Both the position numbers and the translations under genes were made by a program. A stretch of DNA of 64,000 nt from Erinaceus europaeus (Eukaryota; Chordata; Mammalia; Eulipotyphla; Erinaceidae): the NCBI RefSeq assembly GCF_950295315.1, contig NC_080176.1:33631006-33695005 (forward strand). Direction: 5' to 3'. Position 1 is the first letter of the stretch; each line of letters starts with the position of its first letter. Positions 1 through 11,755 of the stretch are shown here, in pieces. The notes below the pieces were generated by a model. That model did no database searches. It was not told the DNA's origin and was given only the letters and a program-made list of their open reading frames with translations.

Positions 1-79
1 TTTCTAGTTCTAATGCCCTCTCTACAGTATAAATGTATAGTGTCCATCTATGTAAGAATGAGTTCTAGCCCCAGGTAAT

Positions 80-1470
80 GCTGTAGTAGAAAACTTAAAA
101 AAGATAACATGAAATATTTAATCAAATATGTTTTACTTAGACCTATGTACCCTTCTCACTTACTTCCTATTTCACTTCCCTCATTCACTCTAAGGCTAAC
201 CTTGTCAGATAAACCAAGGACTACAAAAACTGGATAAGCGCAAGAGACTGGCATACTTTAATGATAGCTGTTTTGGTCACTACCAAAAAATCCCATCATC
301 CTGGGCCCTAGTCAGGTAATCCTGTAATTCCCACATAGGTATGATGGGCTTAGATCTCTAACGGATCCCTTTCTCCATCACTAGTCATCTCCACCAGGAA
401 CAGCATTGTAACCCTCCTGTGGGACTCTACAGGACCTTACCCTTAATGTAGAGTAACAATGTTAGGAACTGCCCCATTCTCTGAAGGGAGACTGATTCAA
501 CACACTCTACCACTTGAATAAGACAGGTCTCGAAATGAGTGTAGCCTAACCATGACCACAGAATGTGAGCTCAGATCTATAGGGATGTAGAGGTTACACA
601 AGCTCCTGAGCTGAATATGGGGCCCAGATCACATCAATGGGATTTACAGTTAACAATATTTATATAGACTTCCTAGCTTTTTACAAATTGGAGACCCCCA
701 AATCTCATCTGCTATATTCTCGCCTTTAGGTTGCTGATTATTAAACAATTTGTTCTGCATTATATCTTAATTTTTTCAGCCACCAAGTCACAGATACCAC
801 CAAGTCTCCAACCTGACTTCCCTGTGTGTATGTCCTAGAACCCCACCTCTCCAGATCCCTGGTTCACTAGGGAAAGACAGAAACAGGCTGGGAGTAGCGG
901 GTTGAGCACACGTGGTGCAAAGCACAAGGACCGGCATAAGGATCCCGATTCGAGCCCCCGGCTCCCCATCTACAGGGGAGTCACTTCACAGGTGGGGAAA
1001 CGGGTCTGCAGGTATCTATCTTTCTCTCCCGCTCTCTGTCTTCCCCTCCTCTCTCGATTTCATTCTGTCCAACAACGAACGACATCAACAACAACACTAA
1101 TGACCACAACAAGGCTACAACAACAAAGGCAATGAAAGGGGGAAAAAATGGCCTCCAGGAGCAGTGCAGGCACTGAGCCCCAGCAATAACCCTGGAGGCA
1201 ACAACAACAACAAAAAGAAACAGGCTGGGAGTACAGATCGAGCCGCCAATGTTCATGTCCAGTGGAGAAGCAATTACAGAAGCCAGAACTCCCAGTTTCT
1301 GCATCCTATAGTGATCCTGAGCCCATAGTCCCAGACTCATAAAGAATAAGAGAGCTTCCAATGGAGCATAAAGAATAGGAAAGCTTCCAATGGGATGCAG
1401 AACTTTGGTGGTGGTAATTGTGTGGAAATCAATACCTCTTATCATTCGGTCTTCTTGATAAAAAAAGGAA
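80..1470 (+). repeat. family A dispersed repeat, copy 1
   Basis: Unclassified repeat. Landmarks: 'ttggtcactacc', 'tatgatgggcttaga', 'ccaccaggaacagcat', 'gtgagctcagatct', 'ttattaaacaatttgttctg', 'aagcaattacagaagccaga', 'aaagcttccaatgg', 'gtggtggtaattgtgtgga'. It is split by the type 1 SINE at 889-1217 and runs into the GAAA repeat. It has no coding capacity that I can recognise. Confidence 0.7.
889..1217 (+). mobile_element. type 1 SINE
   Basis: Head 'ggctgggagtagcgggttga', B-box-like 'gattcgagccc', CT body, CAA tail and a terminal 'caataaccctggaggcaa' extension, so a long variant. Confidence 0.85.
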
Positions 1471-1508
1471 AGAAAAAGAAAGAAAGAAAGAGAGAAAGAG
1501 AGAAACAG

Positions 1509-1555
<47 letters not shown>

Positions 1556-1692
1556 GAAAGAGAGGAAGAAAGAAAGAAAGAAAGAAAGAAAGGAAGAAAG
1601 AAAGAAAGAAGAGAAAGGAAGGAAGGAAGGAAGGAAGGAAGGAAGGAAGGAAGGAAGAAAGGAGAAAAGGAAAGGAAAGGAAAGGAAAAAGA
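1461..1692 (+). repeat. GAAA/GGAA microsatellite
   Basis: About 230 bp of GAAA then GGAA units. The long open frames across it on both strands (poly-KE or poly-LSF) are low-complexity artefacts. Confidence 0.98.
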
Positions 1693-1764
1693 AAGGGCTC
1701 CATCAGCACCCAATGAGAGAGAAGGAAAAGGAGAGGGACATATGGAGGTAGTTATGATGTCATG

Positions 1765-2150
1765 AGTGACTTAGAGGGAAAGAGAGAATTTAATCAGAAA
1801 AAAAGGAGGCAACTATGTATAATGTGGACAGATAGTTATAGAGAAGATGATTGGCCCATGTCTACAATTTTAGGAGAACTGTGGTGCACTGCAGTGGGAA
1901 AAGTGAAGATTCAGAACTGTGGTGGTGGGAATGGTGTGGATTCAAACCCCTGTCGACATATAATTCTGTAATATAAAAATATATTAAAAATTTAAAAAGA
2001 AAATTAAAAAGAAAAGAAAAGAAAAGGGAACATTCTAATGGAGGGAATGAGACACAGAATTCTGATGGAGGGAACTGTACGGAATTGTACCTCTGTTTAT
2101 CTTACAATCTTGTTAGTCACTGTTAAATCACTAAGGAAAAATAAAAGAAA
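1765..2150 (+). repeat. family A-like 3' ends (two partial pieces)
   Basis: 1900-1980 has 'cagaactgtggtggtgggaa' and 2030-2150 has 'cacagaattctgatggaggg' and 'cttacaatcttgttagtcac', both matching the 3' end of family A followed by A-rich sequence. Confidence 0.6.
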
Positions 2151-2361
2151 ATATCCTTTAAAGACTCATGTCCAACAATAAAAAAGACAAAACCAAAACA
2201 AACCAATGGGATTACATAAAACTGAAAAGCTTCTGCATAGCAAAACAAACTAACACCCAAAAATAAAGACACCCTAAAGAATGGGAGAAGATCAGCCTAA
2301 TGCAGATAAAGGACTAATAACCCAAATACATAAGGAACTCACTAAACTTAGCAACAACAAC

Positions 2362-2620
2362 AACAACAAAGTTCAAGCCCCCAGCTCCCCAACTGCAGGG
2401 GGGCCGCTTCACAGGCGGCAAAGCAGGTCTGCAAGTGTCTATCTTTCTCTCCCCCTCTGTCTTCCCCTCCTCTCCATTTCTCTCTGTCCTAACAAGGATG
2501 ACATTAATAACAACAACAACAAAAATAATAATGACATCATTAACAACAACAACAACAACAAAAAAACAGCAACAAAAAGGGAAAATAAAATATAAAATAA
2601 AAATTAAAAACAAAAACAAG
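2362..2620 (+). mobile_element. type 1 SINE, head truncated
   Basis: Starts at 'gttcaagcccccagctcccc' and continues through the CT body into AAC-rich and A-rich tail. Confidence 0.8.
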
Positions 2621-2755
2621 CAACTCCATTAGAAAATGGGGTGAAGACATAGAAACTTCACAGAATAGAGCCAAAAATCCAACAGTCACGTGAAAGTGCT
2701 CAGAGTTAATTATCAAAATAAGTCAACAATGAGATACCAATTTACAGCTCTGAGA

Positions 2756-3209
2756 TGCAGGGCTAGCCTGAGGGTGTTTCCTCCCGACACGTGCTCTCCG
2801 GGTTGGAGAGAATTCGACTGGAGGCAACCTAGGCTGCTGCTTACTCAGCGATGCAACTCAGCCAACTTCGCTGACGCTTACTCAGCAGGAGAGGAACCAG
2901 GAATTCTTGTGGCTGAGTGGGAACGCAATGCAATGCTGCCTTTATTCATCTGCCTTTTTAACCTTCCAAGGCGGAAATGGCAAGCCAGAAAAGGATATAC
3001 GTAGTAGAGTGGGTAGAGAGAAGGAAAGCTTCCATCTAACCAGTGGGGATTAAACCAATGCCCTGCATGCAAGGTGGGTCTTCAGTTGTTGCAAAGGTTC
3101 TAGATAGTGGGGATTAAACCTCTGCCGCAAGCAGGTCTCAGACAAAACAATGATTATGTAAACAGACCACAGCATTAAGCAATGCAGGGGGCCTGGCATA
3201 ATAACCAAC
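2756..3209 (-). mobile_element. solo LTR-like element inside an L1 fragment
   Basis: On the minus strand the unit starts TGTTGGTTATTATGCC, carries 'tttaatccccactggt' and a TGAATAAAG polyadenylation signal (complement of 2938-2946), and ends near 'aggctagccctgca'. It shares the 'tttaatccccactggtt' block and the 'ttacataa' stretch with the LTR at 12317. The L1 sequence is repeated on both sides (2720-2755 and 3210-3245). Confidence 0.65.
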
Positions 3210-3329
3210 AAGTCAACAATAAGATACCAATTTACTGCTCTGAGAATATCAAACATTATAAAGGACAGAAACAACAAATGTTAAAGAGGGTGGGGGGGAA
3301 CCATTTCATCCTGTGGTGCCTCACTGAAG

Positions 3330-3985
3330 TGTATCGGGCAGCATTTTAAAGAGATGCTGAGTTACACTGAAATTCTGGCCCACTTGTAATCAGAATAAAG
3401 TTAATTTTGTAATTACATAAAGAGAAAGTTAATAAAGGTCACCAGAATAAAGTATTTTGATGAGTCAGCAAAATAAATGAACGGACACTGATTGCCCTTG
3501 GAATTGAGAACAGAAGCACAACAGGAAGCATTTGAAAAATCAGAATATTTTCAAAATCTGTTCATGACTTGTTACTTAAAGTTGGAAATTGGAAGGCAAT
3601 GAGCAAAAAATAACCACAACAAATCTCATTGTACACAAAAATAAAATCATGACGTTTACTGGACCAGAGGAGAGGGTGGATTTGCATTCCAGGGTGAGAA
3701 AACACAACAGGAAATAAAGTGTTCTGAACCTGGGTAAGAGGAATTATTAGTGAGTTCAGAGTAGAATGCTAAGGAGAGGAAGAAATGGAGGTATCTAGAA
3801 TACAGCAAAGACAAAAACTACTTTCAAAATTTTCCTATAAATGTACATAACCATTTCTGTTTAAACGTGAAATTCATATTTCCAGAGATACAATGTTATT
3901 AAACTGAAGACTAACTACCACTTAGATACCAAATACTAAATTAATTTGTCTCATGTATAAACAACAGTACTAATAAACATCATTC
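3330..3985. other. intronic sequence, nothing recognised
   Basis: AT-rich, no exon-like open frame with splice sites and no repeat I can name. Confidence 0.5.
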
Positions 3986-4390
3986 TCAGGCTGGAAGGTT
4001 GCTCTGCAGTGGACTGCAGAGAGTTGCATGCCTGAGGGTCCAAGTTTGATGCACTTAACCACTGATAAACACTTAACAATTTATTTAACCACTTATAACT
4101 TACTTAACCACTGATAAACAGTGAGTGAAATTATAAAACCCTAGTACTCACTGAATGTCTCTAATAAAAAAAATTAAATTGGGCTAACAAGATTCACTTG
4201 GGAAATGTGCTTACTTTGCATGACCCAGGCTTGAGACTGGCCCACACATAACTGAAAGAAGCTTCAGTGTTATGGCCTTTTTTTCCCGTCTCTGTCTTTC
4301 TATCTGAAAAAAAGAGCTGGTGGTCTGGAGCTGTGAAACCCAAGTGACTGAAAAGGGGAGGGGGGGGGAGAAGGAAGATAAAACAACCAT
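3985..4390 (+). mobile_element. two degenerate type 3-like SINEs
   Basis: 3990-4170 ('caggctggaaggttgctctg') and 4183-4385 ('gggctaacaagattcacttg', 'gcatgacccaggcttgagac') have tRNA-like heads. The first contains a threefold repeat of 'acttaaccactgataa'. Confidence 0.6.
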
Positions 4391-4654
4391 CAGTGTAAAT
4401 CATTTAGATTACTTTCTATCAACAATTGAGAAGACAGCATAAATAATGTTAAATGCTAAAGTTCAAATGCCAAATTTACAATGTATTAACATTTTTAACT
4501 GACATGGGGGGGTGAGGAGAGACTTACAAGATGGCTTATCCTGACAGAACAATAGCCTTGTCATGTGCACAACCCAGATTCAAGAACATGTTGATGGAAG
4601 CTGCAGAGCTGTGGTGTTTTTCCCTCTCTTCCTCTACAGAGCTATTTTTTCTTT

Positions 4655-4852
4655 CTGTAAATATTTTTATTTATCTATTAGATAGAGACAGAGAGAAATC
4701 AAGAGTGAAGAGGGAAAGAGGGAAGGAGAGAGAAAGAGAAAGACAAATGCAGCACTGCTTCACTGCTCAAGAGGCTTGCTCCACTGCAAGTGGGAAAGTC
4801 CTTGGCATTGTAACATGTGCACTTAATCAGGTGTGCCACCACCAGCCCCTTC
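4655..4852 (-). mobile_element. type 2 SINE
   Basis: Reverse copy from 'tttttatttatctattagat' to 'aggtgtgccaccaccagccc'. Its head abuts the TTCTAC repeat. Confidence 0.85.
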
Positions 4853-4951
4853 CTTCTACTTCTACTTCTACTTCTACTTCTACTTCTACTTCTACTTCTA
4901 CTTCTACTTCTACTTCTACTTCTACTTCTACTTCTACTTCTACTTCTACTT
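4853..4951 (+). repeat. TTCTAC hexanucleotide array
   Basis: About 16 nearly perfect TTCTAC units starting at the head of a minus-strand SINE. It would encode Ser-Thr or Ser-Arg dipeptides in open frames that are not genes. Confidence 0.98.
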
Positions 4952-5089
4952 GAAGAAGTCATTTCAGAGCTGAGAAGTCCTGGTAACTAACTGACTTGGA
5001 GGGGGGTGTCACCTTTTGTCTTTTAAGCATTGCAGGCTACCTCCAACATTCAGGATAAACTCAGGATTCCTAGGAATTGTGAATTTCAT

Positions 5090-5265
5090 TCTTTTTTTAT
5101 ATTTTATTTTTGAGAGAGATGCAGACAGAGAGAGACACAGAGCGAAACACCAGAGCACTGCTCAGCTCTGGCTTATGGTAGTGTGGGGCACTGAACCTGG
5201 GACTTTGGAGCCTCAGGCATGAGAGTCTCTTTGCATAACCATTATGCTACCCCCCCCATGTATTT
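5090..5265 (-). mobile_element. type 3 SINE
   Basis: Reverse copy: 'gagcactgctcagctctggc', 'gcataaccattatgctaccc' at the right. Confidence 0.85.
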
Positions 5266-5514
5266 CATTCTTAAATAACTAAGGTTTTTACGTTTGCAAT
5301 ACTGCATCTCATAGCAAGAATTAGTGCAAATAGTATAGCTATAAGACAGATTTTCAAAAAATTAATGTAAAAATGGGGTAGAAGGTATTGAAAAAACAGC
5401 GAATTCCAAAAGTTTGAAATAAGGTAACTCTAGTTTTTTAAAATGAAAATCTGACATAAGATGAATGGATGTTCCTGGAAATCTATGTGCAGCACACCTT
5501 TACATAATGTCTGT

Positions 5515-5746
5515 TTTCTTTTTTATTTTTTTAATTTTATTTATTTATTAGATAGAGACAGAGAAATTGAGATGGGATGAGAAGATAGAGAGGGAGAGAC
5601 AGACACCTGCAGCCCTACTTCACCACTCGTGAAGCTTTCCCCCTGCAGATGGGGACCAGGGGCTTGAACCTGTGTCCTTGTGCACTGTAATGTGTGCGCT
5701 TAACCAGGTGTGCCACCACATGGTCCCTATACATGTCTGTTTTCTA
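5515..5746 (-). mobile_element. type 2 SINE
   Basis: Reverse copy with 'gaagctttccccctgcagat' and head complement 'aaccaggtgtgccaccacat'. Confidence 0.88.
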
Positions 5747-6103
5747 TTACTATATTAAAGAAAAATTGCTTTGGTACCTTGAAGAATGTGTACCAAGTAT
5801 CATGCATTTGTAACTTGAAAACCTTTCTGAAAATTTTACTGCTAATTAAATAAACAGATGTTTTTACTCATGTAGCAACATTTTGTCAAATCAATTAAGT
5901 TAAAATAAAGAATCCTTTGTGAAAATTACTAATGCAAAAGTAGATATTCTTTAAAAAGTTATCTATATGACTGGAACTGATGGCAATTGTTGAATTTCTG
6001 AGGATCATTCCCTCCCTCTTACACTTTCTAACCTCTAATCACTTGTCCATGGAGAGGCTGCATTCTTTCTTCAATCTTTTATCTATCATCCTCCTATTAG
6101 ATG

Positions 6104-6143
6104 GCGTGTGTGTGTGTGTGTGCGTGTGCGTGTGCGTGTGTGT
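6104..6143 (+). repeat. TG repeat with CG interruptions
   Basis: TG units, three of them changed to CG-containing steps. Confidence 0.95.
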
Positions 6144-6224
6144 ATTAGTTAAAATGCCAGCAGGGTTATCGATGGGGATCTTATGCCTACAGGACAAATC
6201 CACTGCCCCTGGTGGCCAGACTTT

Positions 6225-6275
<51 letters not shown>

Positions 6276-6475
6276 CTCTTTCTTCCTCTATCTTTTATAA
6301 TGATAGTGTTAAAGAAATTCAGCGGGCTAGGGGGGTGAGTGGGGAAAAAAAGAAACACAGCTGCAGCTTGAACCCTTGTGAAGCTCCCCCTGAAGGTGGA
6401 GACCATGGACATGTAACCTGGGTCCTTACACATGGTAATGTGTACATTAAACAAGGTGTGCCACCACCCAGCTGA
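6225..6475 (-). mobile_element. type 2 SINE with TTTC-repeat tail
   Basis: Reverse copy 'gtgaagctccccctgaaggt' ... 'aaggtgtgccaccacccagc'. The left end is a TTTC run (6223-6275) grown from its A-rich tail. Confidence 0.78.
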
Positions 6476-7345
6476 AGACAACATATATTTAGAACTCATG
6501 TTTCCAACATCATGAAAACCTGATGAAAAAAAATCACTTAAGATGCCTAATGATTAAATTAAATACAAGGTTACTAATCAAATAAACCTTTCTGCACAGT
6601 ACAAGTCTCTCAGACAAGGTAGGGAGACAATAAGCACTCACAAAACTTAGTAACACAGGTCGTTAATGTGAATAAAGTCAGTCTTATGATTTATTCATTA
6701 CTTATTTCCATTTAAAGTGCATTTGCAAAAATGATCCTGTCAGAAAAATTACTATCAAAACTGAGACTGTCATTCCACATCAAGGACATTTCAGAATGGA
6801 AAAATGAAGGTCTACTCTTCAGGGCCACTTCCCTGAGGAGAACCAGAATGCCTGGAACACTATGCATTTAGGGAAAGTCCAGGATGTTCAGGTAATACAC
6901 ATCCTTAACTATTATTCCATTAACTTTTTAAAGCATTAAACCAAAACAAATTTATTGAAAAAGGAAATTATAAGCACTTACTTGTTTCTGACATTACTAC
7001 CTGTGTTGACTAATTTTAAGAACCAAATTGAAACACAACATCTAAGACATTTGGTCAAGCTGGATGTTTATGTTAAGGCATCTTTTAGATATGATTAACA
7101 TTTTAAAAAATGGAAAATCAAATTATTCTATATAATGTATAGAACCTCATCCAATAAGTAAAGGCCTCAGTTGAACAAAGAATGACCTTTCCCAAGCAAG
7201 AAGAAATAATCTTACCTGGCTGTCTTCAGATTTGAATGTCAACTCATTCTGTCTTCAGTCTACTGGTTTATTCCATTAGATTTATCTAGCCTAAGTTTGT
7301 ATAATTATGTAGTCAATTCCTTCAATCAACCTCCCCCTTCCCTCT

Positions 7346-7385
<40 letters not shown>

Positions 7386-7858
7386 ACACCCTATTGATTC
7401 TTCTGTTGGAAAATTCTGGCAAGTTGTCAATAGAAGACAACATTTTGTGTTGAAAAGGGCACGTGGTTTATGTGAAAATCAACAATTTTAACTAAATCAA
7501 CAATGGTTGTTGACTTTTAAGCCATATCCACATGGACACATACTGAGGGCAAGGGCAGACTACAGATTAAACTCTAAAATAAACAAACACTTGAACAAGT
7601 ATTTAGGAACATCAAGGGTAATGAGTGCAGTCACATGCTAGATAGGGACAGAAGTTCTAGCAATGAAGACCCTTCTAGACCCCCAGACCATGTCATATGT
7701 GCCTATTCAACTGGTTGTTCATCTACATCTAGTTAAAAAATTGAAGTATGAGACAACAATAAATCTGGAAATTCTAGAACCTCAGGTGAAGAATAATGTG
7801 TAGGAAATTTTCATTAACAACAGCCCTTCTTTTTAATAAAGCATTTTGTGCTTTCACA
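6476..7858. other. intronic sequence, nothing recognised except a CA repeat
   Basis: About 1.4 kb of AT-rich single-copy-looking DNA downstream of TYW1 exon 8643-8752 in the gene direction. I looked for the next TYW1 exon here and saw none. Confidence 0.5.
7347..7389 (+). repeat. CA repeat
   Basis: About 20 CA units. Confidence 0.97.
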
Positions 7859-8280
7859 GGGCTGGAGAGAAAGCATAATGGCTATAGAAAGAGCCTTTCA
7901 GGCTGGAGATACCAAAGGACTCAAGTTCAATACCCATCATCGCCATAAGCTACAGCTAAGCACTGATCTGGTAAAACAAATAAATAAATATAAATAAACA
8001 TGCTTTTGTGGTGGCTGGGAGACTGCTCACCCAGTAGAGGACACACTTTATCATCCCTGAGGACAAAGGTTCAAGTCCCTGGCCACCACAAAAAAAAACT
8101 TCCAAATAATGGAGCAACACTATGGCATCTCTTCTTCTTTTTCTCCCTCTCTCCCCCTCCCTTCTTCTACTCTCCCTCTCTCCCCTTCTATCTAGCCCTC
8201 TCACTATAGAAAACAAGAGTCTACTGGGAAGGGAGGAACAGTGAAAGCATGTAGTTCCAGTGATAACCCTAGTAGAGATG
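7858..8280 (+). mobile_element. two type 3-like SINEs
   Basis: First 7858-7998 ('ggctggagagaaagcataat' head, 'tcaagttcaatacccatc'). Second 8008-8275 ('gtggctgggagactgctcac' head, CT-rich body, tail 'agtgataaccctagtagaga'). Confidence 0.65.
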
Positions 8281-8642
8281 CAATACTATTTAACTGATAA
8301 TACTTAAGAATTCTCCAATAATCTAAAACTTTCAGTCTACTCATAAGGCTGCTTTGTACTCATCAAGACAGAAAAAAAAAAAAGTTTTTTAGGATGATGC
8401 ATCCACAGGCAAAACTTACAGGCTGATTCACAAATTTTTCAGTTTTGAATTAAGCTATTTTATTCTTCCATAATACAGGATATAAAAGTTAATGGTAACA
8501 ACTAAGAAAGCTAAAGTGGGTCTAGTATTTCAATAAAGTTTTCAATTCCCCATACAAAATTTTGCCAGAAGGGAAAAATCCTGGCAATTCCTCTGCCAAT
8601 TTAGTTCAGGTTATTTTTGCATAGTAAAAGGAAGATAAATAC

Positions 8643-8752
8643 CTTTAAATTGCTTGATCATGTTCTGATGGTTTTCTATGGCTTCCTTTAAGATCATTTC
8701 AGGATGGTCCATCTTCCACCGCCACTCAGTGCCCACTGGATTTGTGTGGTGC
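8643..8752 (-). CDS. TYW1: TYW1 internal exon following the cluster-motif exon
   Basis: On the minus strand, a pyrimidine-rich acceptor (tttttttcccctag) precedes a 110-nt open exon that ends TTTAAAG before a gtattt donor. The first base completes the Arg codon begun by the previous exon. The exon then reads 36 codons starting H-H-T-N-P-V-G-T-E-W-R-W-K, which directly continue the radical-SAM core of TYW1 after CVFCWR. The segment is rich in acidic and amide residues (PEMILKEAIENHQNMIKQFK) and belongs to the barrel after the cluster loop. The intron between the two exons (8753-21894) is 13.1 kb and filled with SINEs and L1 pieces. One base of the next codon remains at the donor, so the following exon should start in phase 1. 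It was not found in 1-8642. Confidence 0.93.
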
Positions 8753-8799
8753 CTAGGGGAAAAAAAGGTAAAAGTTCTAAAATAATGTATATGTCAGGG

Positions 8800-9590
8800 C
8801 CAAAACACTAAAAGACCAACACAATCTTGAAAAGAGAAAACAAAAATATAGTATTCATAATACCCAATGCTGAAATATTTACAATCCCACAGTAATCCAG
8901 ACAGTATGCCATGCATCAAGATAAAGCATATAGATCAAGGACTGAACACACTGAGATATCAAAAATATGTCCACACACATATACAGTTAATTGACTGGCT
9001 CACAAAGGTGCAAAGGCAATTCAAAAAAGAGAACTATTTTTCAAAAATGATGCTGGAGTCATCAGCTACCATGAGAGAGTGAGAGCAGAGAGAGAAAGAG
9101 AGAGGACACATGTGCATCAAGGTATGGACAGCTATGACATTAATTCATGTACCCTATATTATAATGCACTGAGGAAATGATATATTTATTTCTCTCCCCC
9201 ACACAGAGTGACAGTCATTTACCACCTCAAACTAATCCCAAAAATAGATCAAATTCAAGTTGAAGACCCTTCTAGAAAATGCATAACCAATATTTTTCTG
9301 AAGTGTCAAAGCCATGAAAGACAAGTAAAACTAAGGAAATATCACAGACTGAAATGAACTAAGTATACACTATGGCAACTGAATGCAATATGTGGTATCA
9401 TTATAGACTCGATCCTAAACCAGGAAAAGGACATTTAAAAAAAAACAAACTGGCAAGCTATAAGTATTGTGCAGTTAAATTAACAGTATTGTATAAATGC
9501 CAATTTCATGGTTTTGATCACTGTTTATTGTTAATGGAAAATGCTAATTTTAAAGGAAGATGAGTGACGGGCATCTTAAAATATCTATAT
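8800..9590 (+). mobile_element. old L1 ORF2 fragment
   Basis: Degenerate sequence near 8990-9050 ('aaaggtgcaaaggcaattca', 'aatgatgctggagtca') and 9230-9330 resembles the end of ancient L1 ORF2. It is broken by many stops and includes a GA-rich patch near 9080-9105. Confidence 0.55.
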
Positions 9591-9759
9591 CTAGACTATG
9601 TTAATTCTACCAATCCAAGAACATGGGATATCCTTCCATTTCTTTGAATAGTAACTCATAATTTTCAGCATACAAGTCTTTCATTTCTTCTGCTAAGTTC
9701 ATTCCTAGATGTTTGTTATTTTTGCTGCTATAGTGAATGGGATCAACTTCTGAATTTCT

Positions 9760-10050
9760 TCTTCTTTTTTTTTTTTATATTATTTTTGTTTATTCCCTTT
9801 TGTTGCCCTTGTTGTTTTATTGTTGTAGTTATTATTGTTGTTGTTGTTGTTGTTGGATAGGACAGAGAGAAATGGAGAGGGGAGGGGAAGACAGAGAGGA
9901 GGAGAGAAAGATAGACACCTGCAGACCTGCTTCACCGCCTGTGAAGCGACCCCTGCAGGTGGGGAGCCGGGGTTCGAACCGGGATCCTTCTGCCGGTCTC
10001 TGTGCTTTGCGCCACCTGCGCTTAGCCCGCTGTGCTACAGCCCGACTCCC
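9760..10050 (-). mobile_element. type 1 SINE
   Basis: Complete reverse copy: T-rich tail at left, head 'ccgctgtgctacagcccgac' at right, 'ccggggttcgaaccgggatc' around the B box. Confidence 0.9.
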
Positions 10051-10144
10051 TGAATTTCTTCTTCTGACTTAGTGTTTACATAGAGAAATGGCAATGATTT
10101 TGTTTATTAATTTTGTAACCTGCCACCTTTATATATTGTTTAAT

Positions 10145-10285
10145 AATTTATTTATTTATTTATTTTTTAAATCAGAGCACTGCTCAGCTCTGGTTTATAG
10201 TGGTGCTGGGGATTGAACCTGGAACTCTGGAGCCTTGGGCATGAGAGTCTTTGAGTACCATTATGTTATCTACCCCTGCCCTACT
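10145..10285 (-). mobile_element. type 3 SINE in L1
   Basis: Reverse copy 'agagcactgctcagctctgg' ... 'gagtaccattatgttatcta'. Confidence 0.85.
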
Positions 10286-10839
10286 GCTGGATTCTTTAAG
10301 ATTTTCTATGTATACTATCATATCATGTGCAAATAGTAACAGTTTGACTTTTTCTCTTCCACCCTTCTGATTAATTCCTTTCTCTTGAATTATTAGTATA
10401 GCTAGTACTTCCAACAGTGATAATGGGTAACCTTGATCTATGGAAATGCTTCTCACCACTGAGTATGATGCTAACTGAGGTTTCCTGTAAATTCAACTAG
10501 ATTTAAAAAATGCTCATATATACCTTCTATTATTTTATCTTTGATCATGAAAAGGTGTTGGGTCTTTGTCAAAGGCTTTCTCTACAACTACTGAAATAAT
10601 CATGTGGTTTTTCTGGTTTTCCTTTTGTTGATGTAGTGAATCACATTTACTGATTTGTATATATAGAACCAACCTCACATTCCTGGGGGAAAATCCCATT
10701 TGGTCATGATGAACAATCTTTTTAATATACTGCTGTAGCTGGATGGCTAGAATATTGTTCAATATCATAGCATCTATATTCATCAGAGATATTGGTCTGT
10801 AGTTTGGAAAACCTTAAAAATATATTGTCTCACATCTGA

Positions 10840-11755
10840 AAGAATGGCTTACATCAACAAAACAGGAAATGACAAGTGCCAGGAAGGTTGTGGAGAAAAG
10901 GGAATTCTGCTACATTGCTGGTGGGAATACAAACTGGCAAAGCCCCTTTTGCAAGACTGGATGGATAGTCCTAAACAAGTAAATGGAATTATCTTAGGAT
11001 CCAGTAATACCACTCTTAAGCATTCATCCAATAGACACTAAAACACTAATTAGAAGGGACATATGCACCTCTGTGTTCATAGCTGCAGTATTCACAATAG
11101 CCAAAGAATGGAAGCAGCCTAGGAGCCAGGTGGTGGTACACCTGGTTGAGTGCACAAGGACCCAGACTCAAACCTCCAACCCCCAACTGCAGGGGTAAAG
11201 CTTCATAAACTGTGAAACAGTGCTGCAAGTGTCTCTGTCTCTCTCCCTCTTAATACCCCTTTCTTTTGTCTCTATCCAAAAATTAATTAATTAATTAATT
11301 AAAGACATAGAAAAAAAAAAGAGTGGAAGCATCCTAAATTACCATTAACACATGACTGCCTAAAGAAGTTATGGGATATATACTCCATGGAAGACTACTC
11401 TACACTCAAAAAAGATAGTGGGTCCTTTGGGACAAAATGAATAGAATTGGAGGTTATGCTTAATTTTATGCTTAATATTATGCTTAATGTAATAAGTAAA
11501 GAGAAGAAGGACTTGATGGTTTCACTCATAAGTGGAATCTAGAGATATGATTTACATGAACTTGCCAAAAAAAAAAAAAATCCAAGCAAAACAGAAGCAA
11601 CTGTTTATAAGACTTTATGAGGACCATGGTGGGTGTTTTTGGGAGAGTGTGGAAACAAAATTATGGTGGTGGGTGTGGTGTGGAACTATACACTGTAATC
11701 TTACAATCTGTTAACATACTATAAATATCAAATCAAAAAATTATTTTAAAAAAAG
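10840..11755 (+). mobile_element. L1 3' end inserted in an opposite L1
   Basis: Starts 'gaaagaatggcttacatcaa' and runs through the ORF2 end ('cattgctggtgggaatacaa', near 10914), 'agtggaatctagagatatga' and a 3' UTR with 'tatggtggtgggtgtggtgt', ending in A-rich sequence near 11755. A type 2 SINE lies inside at 11125-11310. The flanking minus-strand L1 appears continuous across it. Confidence 0.75.
11125..11310 (+). mobile_element. type 2 SINE in L1
   Basis: Head 'agccaggtggtggtacacct', body 'aactgcaggggtaaagcttc', AATT-rich tail. Confidence 0.87.

Larger units (their letters stand above)
2150..3330 (+). mobile_element. L1 ORF2 3' fragment, interrupted
   Basis: Sequence such as 'aatgggattacataaaactg' and 'agcttctgcatagcaaaac' matches the carboxy-terminal L1 ORF2 region. 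It is split by a type 1 SINE (2362-2620) and by the LTR-like unit at 2756-3209, resuming with 'taagataccaatttactgct' and ending before 3330. Confidence 0.8.

Noticed and set aside
981..1709. 242-codon open frame on the minus strand
   Set aside because: Mostly poly-FLS translated from the GAAA/GGAA microsatellite and SINE sequence; no gene.
4531..4962. Open frames on both strands with Ser-Thr or Arg-Ser repeats
   Set aside because: They translate the TTCTAC array and a SINE. The RS-like peptide is not a splicing factor.
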